DNA of 64,000 nt from Plantago ovata (Eukaryota; Streptophyta; Magnoliopsida; Lamiales; Plantaginaceae). Both the position numbers and the translations under genes were made by a program. The stretch covers positions 18,317,745 through 18,381,744 of the forward strand of contig CM051456.1 in assembly GCA_028274465.1 (NCBI GenBank), written 5' to 3'. How positions within the stretch are numbered: position 1 is the stretch's first letter; each line of letters begins with the position of its first letter. The notes under the pieces are model-generated. The model was not told the DNA's origin. It worked only from the letters and a program-made list of their open reading frames with translations, and ran no database searches. This document shows, one piece after another, positions 47,956-60,320 of this stretch.

Positions 47956-50900
47956 CTAGAAGTTCTCCTTGTGAAACTCAAACTGTGTAGACGAATTCAC
48001 GCTAAATTCCCGGCAGAACTTCTTTAGTGTTTTCGTTAGCGTTGGACTTCCACAGTAGAAAACACCTGAAATGCACCAAAAACTTGTTATTCTTATGAGC
48101 TAGTACTAATAACAAGTCCATGCTGCTGCGTTTTCAGGTGAACACCGTGTCTGGTAAATATATAGTATACGAACCTATCCGTCTCGATGGATGCGCAGTC
48201 ACCAGCTGCTTAAACACCTTTTTCCAGTTTGGTCTTGCGAAATGTGTCCGTATCTGTTGAGGTTGCAAATAGCAGTAAGTACTAGAGAACCAAATGACCT
48301 AGTCACACTGAACAAATTAATAGTAAATGTGTGTACCCGGCATCCTGAGACAACATCAACACCACTTTTAGCCTGTTGCAAAGACTGTACCATTGATATT
48401 ACTGCTGATCGCGCATCTCCCTCTTCGTATACGCAGGTCAAGTGAGTGTGCATGTCAATTATATTCTGCAACATGACTCAAAGAAAGTCACAAAAGCAAT
48501 TCTGGTACAACTCAGAAAGAAATCTCTGCAACTTTTAGCATTGTAACAGTAGTTTTGTTATTTATGTGAAATATGGCTAATATATATGATCCAGTAATTT
48601 CAGTGTCTAGACATGAACCTACATGGTAGTCATGTTCTGCAATATCATCCATCACCCCTTTGAACCAGTCAAGAGATCCTTGTTCCCTCGTCGCCCAATA
48701 GAAGTATGCTCTTTGAGGCCCTTTCTCGTGGCCTAATTGATCAAATGCCTTGACCTGACAGAGAGTTGTAGCCTGTATAAAGCACTGGAACAGCATATAC
48801 GAGAATCTCTTCAATAACTTTTTTGCATGATTTGTTAATAACTTACGGATCGAGCTTCAGTGTTTAATATATCCTTTAAAATACTGATAAAAGGTGTGGC
48901 TCCAATCCCCTGACCGATGAGCAAAAGAATATCGTATTTCTTGTAATCCTGTGCTGGTGCACCATAAGGACCCCTGATCAGAATCATTGGGAACCTGAAT
49001 GAAGGTAGTATCATAAGAATTGTACCAAGTCAGATCCGGACATAACTGAGAGGCTAAAGTACACATGCTACTGTTATCTCTGGTAATCTTACACCCCATC
49101 TTACATCTATTCTATGCATAACTTTATAACTAGGCCAATTATTTGGTGGTGTGAACTTAAATTTATCCAGGGCCAAAATTACTCACTCTGGCATTTGAGT
49201 TTCCGAATACACCTTGGTTTCCATCCTAACAAGCTTTCCTCGTTTTGGTTCCACAGGTTGGGCTACACAGACCTGTATTTACATCACAACAATCATATGA
49301 AAAACTAGATAACTGAACATTAAAGCAGGGTAATTGACAAAAGAAAAACTAACAATATCTCACCTTTGCAAATCTGTTTCTAAGTTCTGTAGTCCAGTCT
49401 CCCAATGCGCGTATATGGACACTCAAATAGTCATCATCTGGTGCTGAAGTAATAGTAAACGGATGCCTGTAGAACAAAATCGGAATGAATTCGCTGAATT
49501 AATAAGAGAAACTCGTAATGTTGACAATCAGAAGTGCCATATATACGGTGGTTGTGATTACCATTCGAAGCGTGATATATCAGGACACTTGACAAAAAAG
49601 TACATTCCGCTCTTGTACTTAAACGCCTTAGGTTTTTTCATGTACAACGCTAGTACATCTCCCGTATAAACAACAGCCTTCCATTAGCAGAAAAGGAGTG
49701 AACTTAAAGTAAGTAACATAAGTTGATGGGAGATTTATCATTCAGAAGTAGTATTGAGAATTCTAATTACCTTGATGATATCAACTCTGTAGTCCTGATC
49801 GTAAACTTTGAGGATCCTCTCGCTTACATAGACGAGCATTGGGATTGAAATATATATCAACATCTGCAAACATCAGATGATAGTCATCATAGCAATCCAT
49901 GAGAAATACTACTATAAAGTACTGAAATCAGAACTTATTAGGACTTACACTTTTTTTGTACCATTGTCTGGTGAGAACTAGTAGATTGTCATGGATGATC
50001 AAGAGGGCATAGACAAGCGCCAGCAGATGGTGTGCATACCAGAAGGCATTAAACCCAGCCAAATGGTGAAACGGCCAACGTAGTTTCACGATATTTCTTC
50101 TAAACCAATGTGTTGCCAATGTAAATGAGAAAGTCATGAGAACCAAAATCAGAATGCCAGTAAGACCAACTGTGCTGCTAACAATGCCAATATAAGTTGG
50201 TTGTTGGTAACCAAAAGTTGGTCCAAGAACTATGTCAAACCGGCTTTTAGGACAGGTTGCTATTCTCACATAATTGCAACTCAAGTGCATAATCACGTGA
50301 ATAACGGTTCCAAGAGCAATCTCTAGTGAAATCCATTTGTGGAAGTTGATGTTGTCATCGAATGGGATTATGCTACCGAGGAATGTTTCTCTCAACACAG
50401 TTAGAGTTCTCTTGCACACCGGAAGGAGAATGAGAGCCATGTTGAACTTGATGATTTCAGCAGTACCCTTTGCAAAACACAGGCAATATCCCATGACTTC
50501 AAAAGCTGGCCGGTTTCTATGTTCAAGAAATTTCCAAGTAAAAAGGACGACGTTTATGCATTGCCACAGAGACAGAATCCATATTCTCCTCCAATTATCC
50601 TGTAATATCTCTGAGCTTTTCGAAAGGAATCTGCTCACTGGTGTCCTGTAATGATTCGGGATCATGGTCCTTGCCAAAGTTTGCGTTCTTCTTATTCTTT
50701 CTTCACCCGTATCCATGCCAACCGCCCCCCTTAGTAAAGACTCAAGTTTCCACATCTATTGATGAAAAATAAGAATACTGTATGTTTAAGTAAGATTTTT
50801 TCTTTTAATCTTTCACTATGCAGATGATCAGAGGGAAGGAAAAAAAAACATTAATTCACCTCTATGTATCCTTTATGATCCGGATCAAGTTCGTGCATAA

Positions 50901-51719
50901 CAACAGAAGCGTACTCAACAGCACGTTCCTTGAAGTTCGATAACTTGTTTGCCGAAGCACTCATTATTAGGACCTTTGACAATAAACTCCCATGAAAATC
51001 TCACCCAGAATAAAGAAAGTAAAGAACACTGGAAAACTAAAAAATTGTACTACTGTTTAGTTTTCAGCCATGTTTCTGACCTCTTTAACCTCATCTTCTG
51101 ATAGCTTTCCATCACCATTCTTGTCACACCTGCAAAGCAACTTCTGTCAAATTCTTACATACTTATCTCATCTCTTAAAATGATAATCCTTAGTTGGTTG
51201 AATTATTTTGACTTACATGTCAAAGAATATGTGTAGCCTTGTTTCAGGATCCTGGATTGTTATGTCTTCCCAGAATGTCCTCAGATCTTCCATGGTAATA
51301 CCATTTTCTGTGCTAACTTTCCTTCTCCTTGCCAACGTTTCATACAACTGCACTGCGAATTCTTTACTATCTCTCATCCCTTTTTAACAGAACACAACAT
51401 CGAATAATCAGTATTCACTTCTTAGTTTACACCAAGTCATAAACTAACCAAAAATCTTCATGCAACTAAACAGAAAGAGCAACTGTTGCAGTTAACACAT
51501 ATATATACCAATGCAGGCACCAAATTTGTCCTTGAATAGCCTTCCATCGACTGCATTGAGACGAAAACGCTCCTGGATGGCTATCCACGCGGCCTCTTCC
51601 TTCCCAGTCCCAGTCCTTTGAAGGAACCGCAGGCCTATAGGTCCGTTCGGTTCCGTCCTCCTCTTCCTGAGGACAGAAGCATCCTGAACCTGCTTGTTTC
51701 TTGCTTCACTCTCTTCCAT
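47956..51719 (-). CDS. NADPH oxidase (RBOHH/J-like), array gene 2
   Basis: Fourteen exons: 51509-51719, 51217-51379, 51081-51129, 50860-50973, 49949-50755, 49771-49863, 49562-49677, 49364-49466, 49187-49272, 48847-48994, 48623-48754, 48337-48465, 48175-48253, 47956-48065. Total 2340 bp, 779 aa, every joint GT-AG and in frame. Exon sizes equal those of gene 1 except exon 1 (211 bp against 319), which shortens the cytosolic N-terminus by 36 residues. EF-hand [12 protein letters not shown], haem-binding His pairs (THVIMH-like; YAHHLL), [17 protein letters not shown] and the FHKENF end are kept. The NADPH-site motif reads GQGIGATP instead of GLGIGATP, as in gene 3. Exon 6 opens MLIY where most RBOHs have TWMY. 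Likely functional by structure; pollen-type role inferred. Confidence 0.92.
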
Positions 51720-53930
51720 GAGATTGGCCTCCGTTGCTTAGGAACTTGCTTTTTTGGAGTTTTATCACTATGAACAAATGTGATATATAATTTCTGGTAT
51801 AAATGGGTTGGCAAAATAATGGTTTCGGTTGAATTTGGATGGGTGAGAAAAGGGTGGTATCCATTTAACAATGGATATGGGTGGACAAGGGTGTTACCAT
51901 ATTAGATAATTTGAATATTGTCATTTTTTCTATCTGTCTTTGCCTTATTTGCATAAACTGGCTAGAGGTATATGAAGGCAGCTTTCAACTATTTAAAATG
52001 TGTTTCATGTGGACTTCCTCCAAGTCATTCTTTATAATTGGCAATTAAGATGGAGTAACTAATCAAGTTTGTATTTAGGAACTTGTGATAACTTAATTAA
52101 TGTGCTCTCGAGTTTGAACCTCATTATCAGCGTTATCATGTTAAGATGTCCTCTCCTCCTTCCCTCGACAATTAAGCATTTTGTCTCATTTTTTAGTTGC
52201 TTCAGTGTCACTCTCTCTCTTACCTTGAAGTTCAGTTGACATTGGATCACAGGTGGCATTAAATCTTTCAATTGTTAAAAAAAAAAAATTAATGAAAAAA
52301 AAAAAAGAAGAAGGAATTTTATTAATAAGAAATAACAATTACAACATATAAAAAATAATACTACTTCAAAAATAATGACACAATTTAAAATTTTAAACCA
52401 AATCCATAGTGGTTGAGTGTAAGAAACCACTTCAATTGTAAAAATTATATCTAATTATGTAAAAATTAATTGTGGTTGAGTCGATAGAGACCACAATTGT
52501 TTTTAATTCGTCTATATATATTTTTGAAACGGAAAATATTACACTACCCCTAAACCAATGCTCCACTATGGATCGGACCATAATTTTGGATAAATTAATA
52601 ACCTAAATATGATTTTAAAAAAGTCATATTCCGACTTGACACCAACATGCTAAATTGATAACTTAACTAATAATAATAATTTTTCTAAAACTCATACTTA
52701 GTAAGCCTCATCCGATACATAAATTAATAATTCACTCATTTCATTATCTATACATGTGTGTGTGTTTGTGTTGTGACTCAATTATATTACTTCCTTGAAA
52801 AATGATTATAAAGTTGTTTTTTGTTTAAATTTATGCCTCCCTAGATATAATTTCTAAGTTTCATGAGTTCACATAAAAGCTCAGGCGTAGAAATCTTGTG
52901 TTATAATAGCAAAGTATACAATGTCATTGTCGCATGTACTTCTTCTTTTCGATTAATATAATTCAACGCAACACTACATGTCTACAACTTACTGATCGTT
53001 TACCATCACATGATGTCTTCAATGAGTTATCCATCTGTTACAACTTGTAATTACTTTATTTTGATCTAGGTTCAAAAGGTACTCGACACCTGTTGTGTTA
53101 CGATAACTGACTTCTCTAATGTACATGTCGGGATTTCCTTTGTATATTTAGAATTTGGCTTCTATTTTTTACCCACAACTTCTGCCTTTAGGAAAAAGGA
53201 TCAATCTTGTAGCAAGGGATCTCAACATTTGATCATTGTTCTTCTTTCCTGACACCGTTTATGGATAGTTTGTATGACACGCTTGTCTCTTCCTAACCAT
53301 ATATCACGGTATTAGTTATGTGCTTGTTATGTTCTTCCCCCTGGGTTTGATAATCGCGTTGATTGTTCTCTTGTTAGTTGGTTACGTTGTTGAGATCGAT
53401 GTTTACTTTGGTTACTATTTCGCTAGACAGTGGTTCTCGTACGGCAGATTGTTGTTCTTTCGATTACGATTGGTGTTCTGGTTACTTTGGTTATCTAAAA
53501 CAGTCTATGTTACTTGGTTAAGTTGGTGGTTGTGTGTTTTGCGGTTTATGTTTTTCTGGTTACATTAATTATTTGCGAACTCGGTTCTTTATTCATTGAT
53601 TCGTTCTAAGTCCTATATTTTCCTAGCTAGCTACTTAGATATGTGTTGAGACTGATTACATCTTTGAGAGTTGTGTTACCAAACTTCTCACAATTTGAGA
53701 TTCCGTACAATTACAATTTTGAATACTAACCATTACTATAACTTATCAGGTGATTGATTTGAAAACATATTTTATGTGCCTTATTAAAAAAAATGAGGTG
53801 ACTGATCAACTACCAGCCACCTTATGAGAGTTTTCAATCACCTAATGAATTATTGATCAATTTATCAATTAATTTTGTCAAAACGGAAAGAAAGATACTT
53901 TGGGCTTTTCCCTTTCTCTCCCGGTACGTC
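51720..53930. other. Intergenic upstream of RBOH gene 2
   Basis: Promoter side of gene 2, with a weak TATATA stretch near 51785 on the minus strand, then AT-rich DNA with A-runs near 52277-52306. A T/G-rich frame at 53320-53568 has biased composition only. No further gene was recognised. Confidence 0.5.
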
Positions 53931-53949
53931 CGTTTTTTCCTGAAATAGA

Positions 53950-54056
53950 AAAGGCCCAAAATATGGCCCATTGGATAAAGGAAGCCCTAGTACCAAAACT
54001 GAAACAATGAAACCCTAAAAACTGTATATTTAAACAAACTCTCTCCTCCTCTCAGT
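53950..54056 (+). promoter_or_regulatory. Site II / telo-box promoter-like block
   Basis: Two GGCCCA Site II motifs (about 53953 and 53965), a telo-box AAACCCTAA (54010-54018), a TATATTTAAA box (54025-54034) and a CT-rich initiator-like tract (54041-54055) lie in the order seen at plant translation-related and snoRNA genes. The layout points to transcription on the plus strand. Confidence 0.65.
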
Positions 54057-54351
54057 ACAGAACTAGAGATGAGAGGAGCGGGGTGAGGTTGATGGCAAGT
54101 TGCAGAGGGTAAAATTTGTTAATTTGCGAAGAAGAAACTGCTTCATCTACACCACCCTTCTTGCATAGTCCATCTATCAATAGTTTTGCAGCTTTGTATT
54201 GTTTACCTGGCTGGATGTTTGATCATTGATGGATGGATTATGCAACATGGGTGATTTAGACGAAAACTAATTACGGAGACTCTTCTTTCTAATCCCAACT
54301 CCCAATTGGGTGGACCTGGTGGTGGTGTTTATAGCCAGAGGTTACAAGTAC
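54057..54351 (+). pseudogene. Possible truncated 5' end of a gene
   Basis: Downstream of the promoter-like block there are short ATG frames (MRGAG, MASCRG, MGDLDEN). A frame without an ATG reads TETLLSNPNSQLGGPGGGVY and SQRLQ up to TTACAA|GTACGTATG, a strong donor. This looks like the leader and first coding exons of a widely expressed gene. I found no matching downstream exons before RBOH gene 3, so the copy seems cut off or I failed to see the rest. Family not recognised. Confidence 0.35.
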
Positions 54352-54989
54352 GTATGTGGATGGATTGATTGATACAATTGTTTGCTGCTCATCATACTTC
54401 ATATCTATCTGTTGATGCATATCTAATCTAATTGGTATCATTTGCTTCATTTCTGTCTGCTCAAGTTATCAACGATTGATGATGAAGAATTGATTCAAAT
54501 CATGTGTAAGGCTTAAAGTGATAAATGTCCAACTTGTTGCTGAATTATGCCGTATAATTGAGCTACAATCACATGTGCCTGAAATTTTAATTTCCATGTT
54601 CATAGTTTGATGCAGTAGAAAGATTGTACTACTTTTTAAAGATTGTTGGTATTACTTTTAGTATTACAATTTACAACACCTTGATCTTAGGATGACATTT
54701 TAGTATAGTATTTAGCTGTCCAGTCCAATCAGAAACCTTCCTCACAAAACTCAGTAAATTAAATTTCAAGAACAATATGCAACAAGCACACAACTCTACT
54801 ACAAGTCTAGAATAGCTCACCAAGACATATGCTAACTTTAATTGTCCAATAACATGGACAGAATACACACTAGATAATGAATACTAACTAAAGCAGTATG
54901 TATACAGCTGCACAAGTGCGTAGGCCTTAAATTATTCAAGAACCAGTTTGTAAAACATAAAATCAAACTTGCAGAAAACCATGAATGTT
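54352..54989. other. Flank downstream of RBOH gene 3
   Basis: No gene seen; the right part probably holds the 3' untranslated region of RBOH gene 3. Confidence 0.45.
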
Positions 54990-57900
54990 CTAGAAATTCT
55001 CCTTGTGAAACTTGAAGTGCGTAGTTGAATCCACGCTAAATTCCAGGCAGAGATTCTCTAGTGTTTTTGCCAGTATTGGACTTCCACAATAGAAAACACC
55101 TGAAACACACCAAAGGGTTGCAAGTAATAATAAGTCCAGAAACCTTTGAATGTTGGAACCTATGTTTCTTAGGCAGGTGAACAAAAGTGTCTGGTGTATC
55201 TTTAACCTACCTATAGAGCTAGATGGATGTGCAGCCTTCAACTTTGTAAACACTTTTTTCCAGTTTGGCCTCGCGAAATGTGTTCGTATCTGTTCAGGTT
55301 GCAGAATGCAGTAAGTAAAAGAAATAATTATCATCAATTGAAAACACAGAGAACTGGATACATGGAATTAAGGTGTACCTTGCTTTCTGAGACAATATCA
55401 ACTCCAGTTTTAGCATGCCGCAAAGACTGTACCATTGATATTAACGCTGATCGTGCATCTCCCTCTCCGTGTATGCATGTCAAGTGATTGTGCATTTCAA
55501 TTATATTCTGCATCACCCAGAGAAAGTCAATTAACTAGTGTAAGTTCAAATTTAAGTGAACTATTGCCTTAAGATGATTCAGTCATTTCAGTGTCTAGAT
55601 ATGAACATACATTCTGGTCATGTTCTGCAACATCGTCCATAACACCTTTGAACCAGTCAAGAGATCCTTGTTCCCTCGTTGACCAATAGAAATATGCTCT
55701 TTTAGGCCCTCTCTCGTTGCCTGATTGACCATCTCTTGTAACCTGAGAGAGTTTTAGCCTGATTAAAGCACTGGAACTTGTAGAAAAAGCTCTAGAATAC
55801 CTTTTGTACATGATTTATTAAAACTTACAGATTGAGACTCGTTATATAGAATGTCTTTTGATATGCTGATAAAAGGCGTTGCTCCAATCCCCTGACCAAT
55901 GAGCAAGACTATATCGTATTTCTTGTAATTCTGTGCTGGTGCACCATAAGGACCTTTGATCAAAATTGTCGGAATTCTGTTCCAACAAAAACAGAATGAT
56001 CAGAATTCTGCAAAGTCATGTTTGTACATAATTAAGACTGAAAAAGCACTTACTCTTGCTTATGAGTTTCTGAAAACGCCTTAGTTTCCATTCTCTGTAG
56101 ATTTCCTCCCTTTGGTTTCTCAGAGATCTGTATTTAAATTACAATGTTCATAGTTGAAACAGGACAAGTAAACTTAAAGAATCAGGCTAAATTAATAGCA
56201 GCAGACATAACCTTTTTGAACCGGTCTCTGAGTTCCGTAGTCCAGTCTCCCAATGCACGTATATGGACACTCAAATATTCATCCCCTGGAGCCGAAGTGA
56301 TAGAAAATGGATGCCTGTTGAATCAAATGAATATGGAAATTGTCAGAGTTGTTCATTGACAAACCGGAATATGAGATCCCTGTTTGTTACCATTCAAAGC
56401 TGGATATATCAGGACACTTGACAAAAAGGTACATCCCACTCTTGTACTTAAACTTCTGAGGTTTTTTCATGTACAATGCTAATGCATTTCCCGGATAAAC
56501 AACAGCATTGATGATATCGACTTTGTAATTGTGATCGTACAGGGTGAGGATTCTCTCACTTGCATAGATGATCATTGGGATTGCAATGTACATCCACGTC
56601 TGCAATAACCGAAGGTTAGTCATGATGATCAATTCAGTAGCAATGAAGGAATATAAATGTATGCTGTTGTTAGATAATACAGAGGGATATGAGATGACAT
56701 ACTGTTTTCTTGTACCATTCTTTGGTGAGAAAAATGAAGTGACCATGGATGATCAGGAGGACATAAACAAGCCCCAGCAAGTGATGCATATACCAAAAGG
56801 TATTAAACCCGGCCAGACAGCCAAACGGCTTTTGTAGTTTAACCACATTCATCCTGAACCAGTGTGTCGCCAATGTAAACGCGATAATCATCAGAATTAT
56901 CATCGCAATGCCTGTAATACTTGCTACGGACGAAAGAATTCCTATGTAATTTGGCTGGTGATAATCAAATGCAGGTCCAAGAATCGCATTGAACCGACTT
57001 TTAGGACAGGATGCTATCCTGACATAGTCGCAACTCAGATGCATAAACGTGTGAATAACAGTTGCAAGAACAATCTCTAGTGCAATCAATTTATGGAAGT
57101 CGATGTTGTCATCAAAAGGGATTATTGTACCGAGGAATGTTTCTCTCAGTACAGTAAGAGTTCTCCTGCACACAGGAAGGAGAGTGAGAGCCATGTTGAA
57201 CTTGAGAATTTCAGCAGCACCTTTTGCGAAACACAGACAATATCCCATCACTTCGAAAGCGCCTCGATTTTTGTACTGAATGAACTTCCAAGTAAAGAGG
57301 AGAATGTTTATGCATTGCCACAGAACCAGAATCCATATTCTCTTCCAATTGTCATGTAATTTTTCTGAGCTTTTCGATATGAAACTGCTTACTGGCGTCC
57401 TGTATTTCTTAGGGACCATGCTCTTTGCCAGTGTTAACGTTTTCTTCACCGTCTCGTCTGCTTCGCCTGAGCCAACTGTTCCTCTTAGTAACGCCTCAAG
57501 TTTCCACATCTATTGATAGAAAAGAAGACTAGTGAAGGGTGGATTTTCCAATCATGCACGGGATTAATAAAGAAAACAAAATGAAATCTTCACCTCTATG
57601 TATCCTTTATGATCTGGATCAAGTTCATGCATAATATCAGAAGCATACTCAGCGGCGTGTTCTTTGAATTTCGATAACTTGTTTGCTGAAGCACTCATTA
57701 TCAGAACCTTAACAATGAAACTCAATGAAAATCTCATCCAAAACAGAGGAAAATGAAGTTTAAACTTAAACGAGTGATGTTTTCGCAAGTTTCTGACCTC
57801 TTTAACCTCATCTTCTGATAACTTTCCGTCACCGTTCTTGTCACACCTGCAAACCATGTTACACGTTTACGATCATACTTTTTCTTTTTAATCATAGATG

Positions 57901-58397
57901 TCTTGTTACGAAAACCCTTAGTCGAAGACTTGAGTTGACTTACATGTCAAAGAATATGTGTATCCTTGTATCTGGATCCTGGATTGTCATGTCCTCCCAG
58001 AACATCCTCAGTTCCCCTATGGTAATCCCATTTTCCGTGCTAACTTTCCTTCGCCTTGCCAGCGTCTCATACAACTGCCCCGCGAATTCAATACTATCTC
58101 CCATCCCTTTTTCACACACAGAACAAATCAGATATTGACTTCTTTAATTTAAACAGTATATTTGATGAAAAACAGGTTTAACATACCAAGGCAGACACCA
58201 AAGTTGTCCTTGAACAGCCTGCCATTGACTGAGTTGCGATCAAAACGACCCTGAATGGCTATCCAGGAGTCCTCTTCCTTCCCTGTCTGGATTCTGTCAA
58301 GGAATCGCAGGCTCATAAGGCCTCGTTTCGCTCCTGACTCCATCCTTGTCATCTTAGTTGCTGCATTGCTGGAATGAACAGGCTGTGTTTCCTCCAT
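54990..58397 (-). CDS. NADPH oxidase (RBOHH/J-like), array gene 3
   Basis: Thirteen exons: 58187-58397, 57944-58106, 57798-57846, 57594-57707, 56703-57509, 56391-56599, 56212-56314, 56054-56127, 55829-55976, 55611-55742, 55379-55507, 55211-55289, 54990-55099. Total 2328 bp, 775 aa, every joint GT-AG and in frame. Exon 6 (209 bp) equals exons 6 plus 7 of genes 1 and 2 (93 + 116), so the intron between them has been lost exactly. The next-but-one exon is 12 bp shorter (74 against 86), removing four residues of the FAD-NADPH linker. Short exon 1 as in gene 2. EF-hand, haem His pairs (FMHLSC; YMHHLL), [25 protein letters not shown] and the FHKENF end are present. It makes superoxide at the plasma membrane; clade role inferred. 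Confidence 0.93.
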
Positions 58398-58561
58398 TGA
58401 GAGATGAATTATGAAAGTTCAAAAGCTAGAGATAATGGAGAAAGTGATTTTGGTGGCACTAGATGATTTCTCACTGTCGATGGGACTAAAGTTTTTGCAA
58501 GAACATGATTGATGTTTTGTTTAGTAGTGTAATTTAGTAGACTAGTAGTACTTACTACGAA

Positions 58562-58569
58562 TATTTATA
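58562..58569 (-). promoter_or_regulatory. TATA box of RBOH gene 3
   Basis: TATAAATA on the minus strand, about 165 bp upstream of the ATG, a spacing close to that of gene 1. Confidence 0.6.
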
Positions 58570-59600
58570 CGCAGCAGTCAAGCGCCTACCTTTGCATTAT
58601 GTAACAGCCAGACAGCAACTACACAGATATGATCAATACATAATTAACATATAAGTATAATACTACACACAAGGCCAATGTAGCAAGCAAGTTGCATTTT
58701 TTTTTCAATAAATCATTATATCATTATAGTTTAATCATATAATCTTCTTATAATTTATAATTAACTTGAGGTTAAACGGTAACTTTAAAAAATCGACAAT
58801 TTCAAATGACAAATTTGTTCGTAAATGGAGGGAATAGTACTTATTGGTTCTATTTAGCGTTAGATTATCGACCAACTTATAAACTTTACAAATTTTATTT
58901 TTCGATCATTACTTACAAAAATTGACAACCAATTCGGATATTCATCCCAAATATAGAAGTTACTCACATGATGATAGACAAATGAGTGGTACATTCCCTC
59001 TACCAACTCTCCACTGGCTTGCACCCGCATCTTAATTGACTTATGGGTATACAAAAGATCATCTACACTTCTCCGGTTGTTGCCCTAGCATCCCGATGTC
59101 CTCATTTAGCGACCGATGTTGCTGCGTTTTCCACATGCAACAAACATTCAAAATGTATTGAAAGTCCACTTGTATGCAAAGATTTGTTACATTCATTTGT
59201 AAAGCCAGTAGAAGGCCTTGTTTTACACTTTTACTGCGTGCAATTCTGCAATATTATTTGAAGTGATGCCAATTATGTCTGTTTGATTTCTTCATTCTGA
59301 ATGATGTAATTAACCAGGATTATTCAAGAAACTAAAATTATTGTGTTAAAATGATTTTCCGTTTATCTCCAAAATGACCTGTCTAACATTCTTAAATTTT
59401 ATGTTTACAGTGTACCCCCATATGAATCCGGTTGTACTACCTTAAATATATGAAGTACGAGAATAACGTGTTGGCGCTGCTCATCTTAATAACGACTGGT
59501 TTTGAATGATTACTGAAAAAGCAACTTTAAAAAAAAAAAAAGGGAAAAAACCACTACTCCCAGTCCCTTCAGATCAATTTCACGCTGAAAGCGAGTGCAA
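58570..59600. other. Intergenic upstream of RBOH gene 3
   Basis: No gene recognised. AT-rich, with short unsupported frames. Confidence 0.5.
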
Positions 59601-59639
59601 TAAAAATCTAAGTGTCCATTGATTTTTTATATCCTTTTA

Positions 59640-60320
59640 GCGTCCCTAATAACGAAATGAACCACCTTAGTTTATCAATTACATTTTAGTCCAAAGTCAA
59701 CAAAAATTCACTATTCCAAAATTGAATTTTGATGAAACCAAAAAAACCTTAGTATTTTCAAATAAAAAAGATAAATAATTAAAAGAAAAACTAAGTAAAA
59801 TACTAAAATAATAAAATAAATTTTAAAGAAAAAAACTTAACTAAAATAAAAATAAAAAATTATCTTCATCATCCCCAAAGCTACGGTACCGTAATTTTTT
59901 TCGGTATCGGAGCTCCAGTGCTGAAAACGGTGGAGCAGCTAGCAAGCTGCTCCACCACCATTAACCGTGCAACAAGCAGCTTGCTCCACCACCAGATCGG
60001 TGGAGCAGCAGCTCCACCATTGCTCCACCGTTATCGGCACCGGAGCTCCGATACCGAAATTTTCCAGTACCGAAGCTTTAGCGAAGAAGAAGATGGATGG
60101 ATCTTGTTAAATATTTAATTTTTATTTTATTTTATAATTCTATTTAGATTTTTTAAATCTTTAAATTAATTTGTTGATTGAAAATATTTATTTTTCTTAA
60201 GTCATGTTTGGTTGGAAGGTGTTTAAAGTGTTGGTCAACTCAAATGGACTAAAATTTAATTGAGTTTGGACTAAAATGTAATTGATAACACAAAAGGGTC
60301 CTTTATGAGAAAGGACTTCA
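59640..60320. mobile_element. Foldback element 3 (GGAGCT core)
   Basis: The left arm TATCAATTACATTTTAGTCC near 59678 pairs with GGACTAAAATGTAATTGATA near 60258, and GTCAAC flanks the inner side of both. The core (59880-60080) alternates GGAGCT / AGCTCC and GGTGGAGCAGC / GCTGCTCCACC units and is bounded by GGTACCG and GAAGAAGAAG. No transposase. Outer ends are approximate. Confidence 0.65.
59880..60090. repeat. Palindromic core of foldback element 3
   Basis: Nested inverted units GGTGGAGCAGC / GCTGCTCCACC lie inside outer CGGTATCGGAGCTCC / GGAGCTCCGATACCG arms, so the block itself can fold into a long hairpin. Confidence 0.8.

Noticed and set aside
53320-53568. Frame rich in Leu/Val/Trp resembling a membrane protein
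   Set aside because: Translation of a T/G-rich stretch; no family match and no conserved features.
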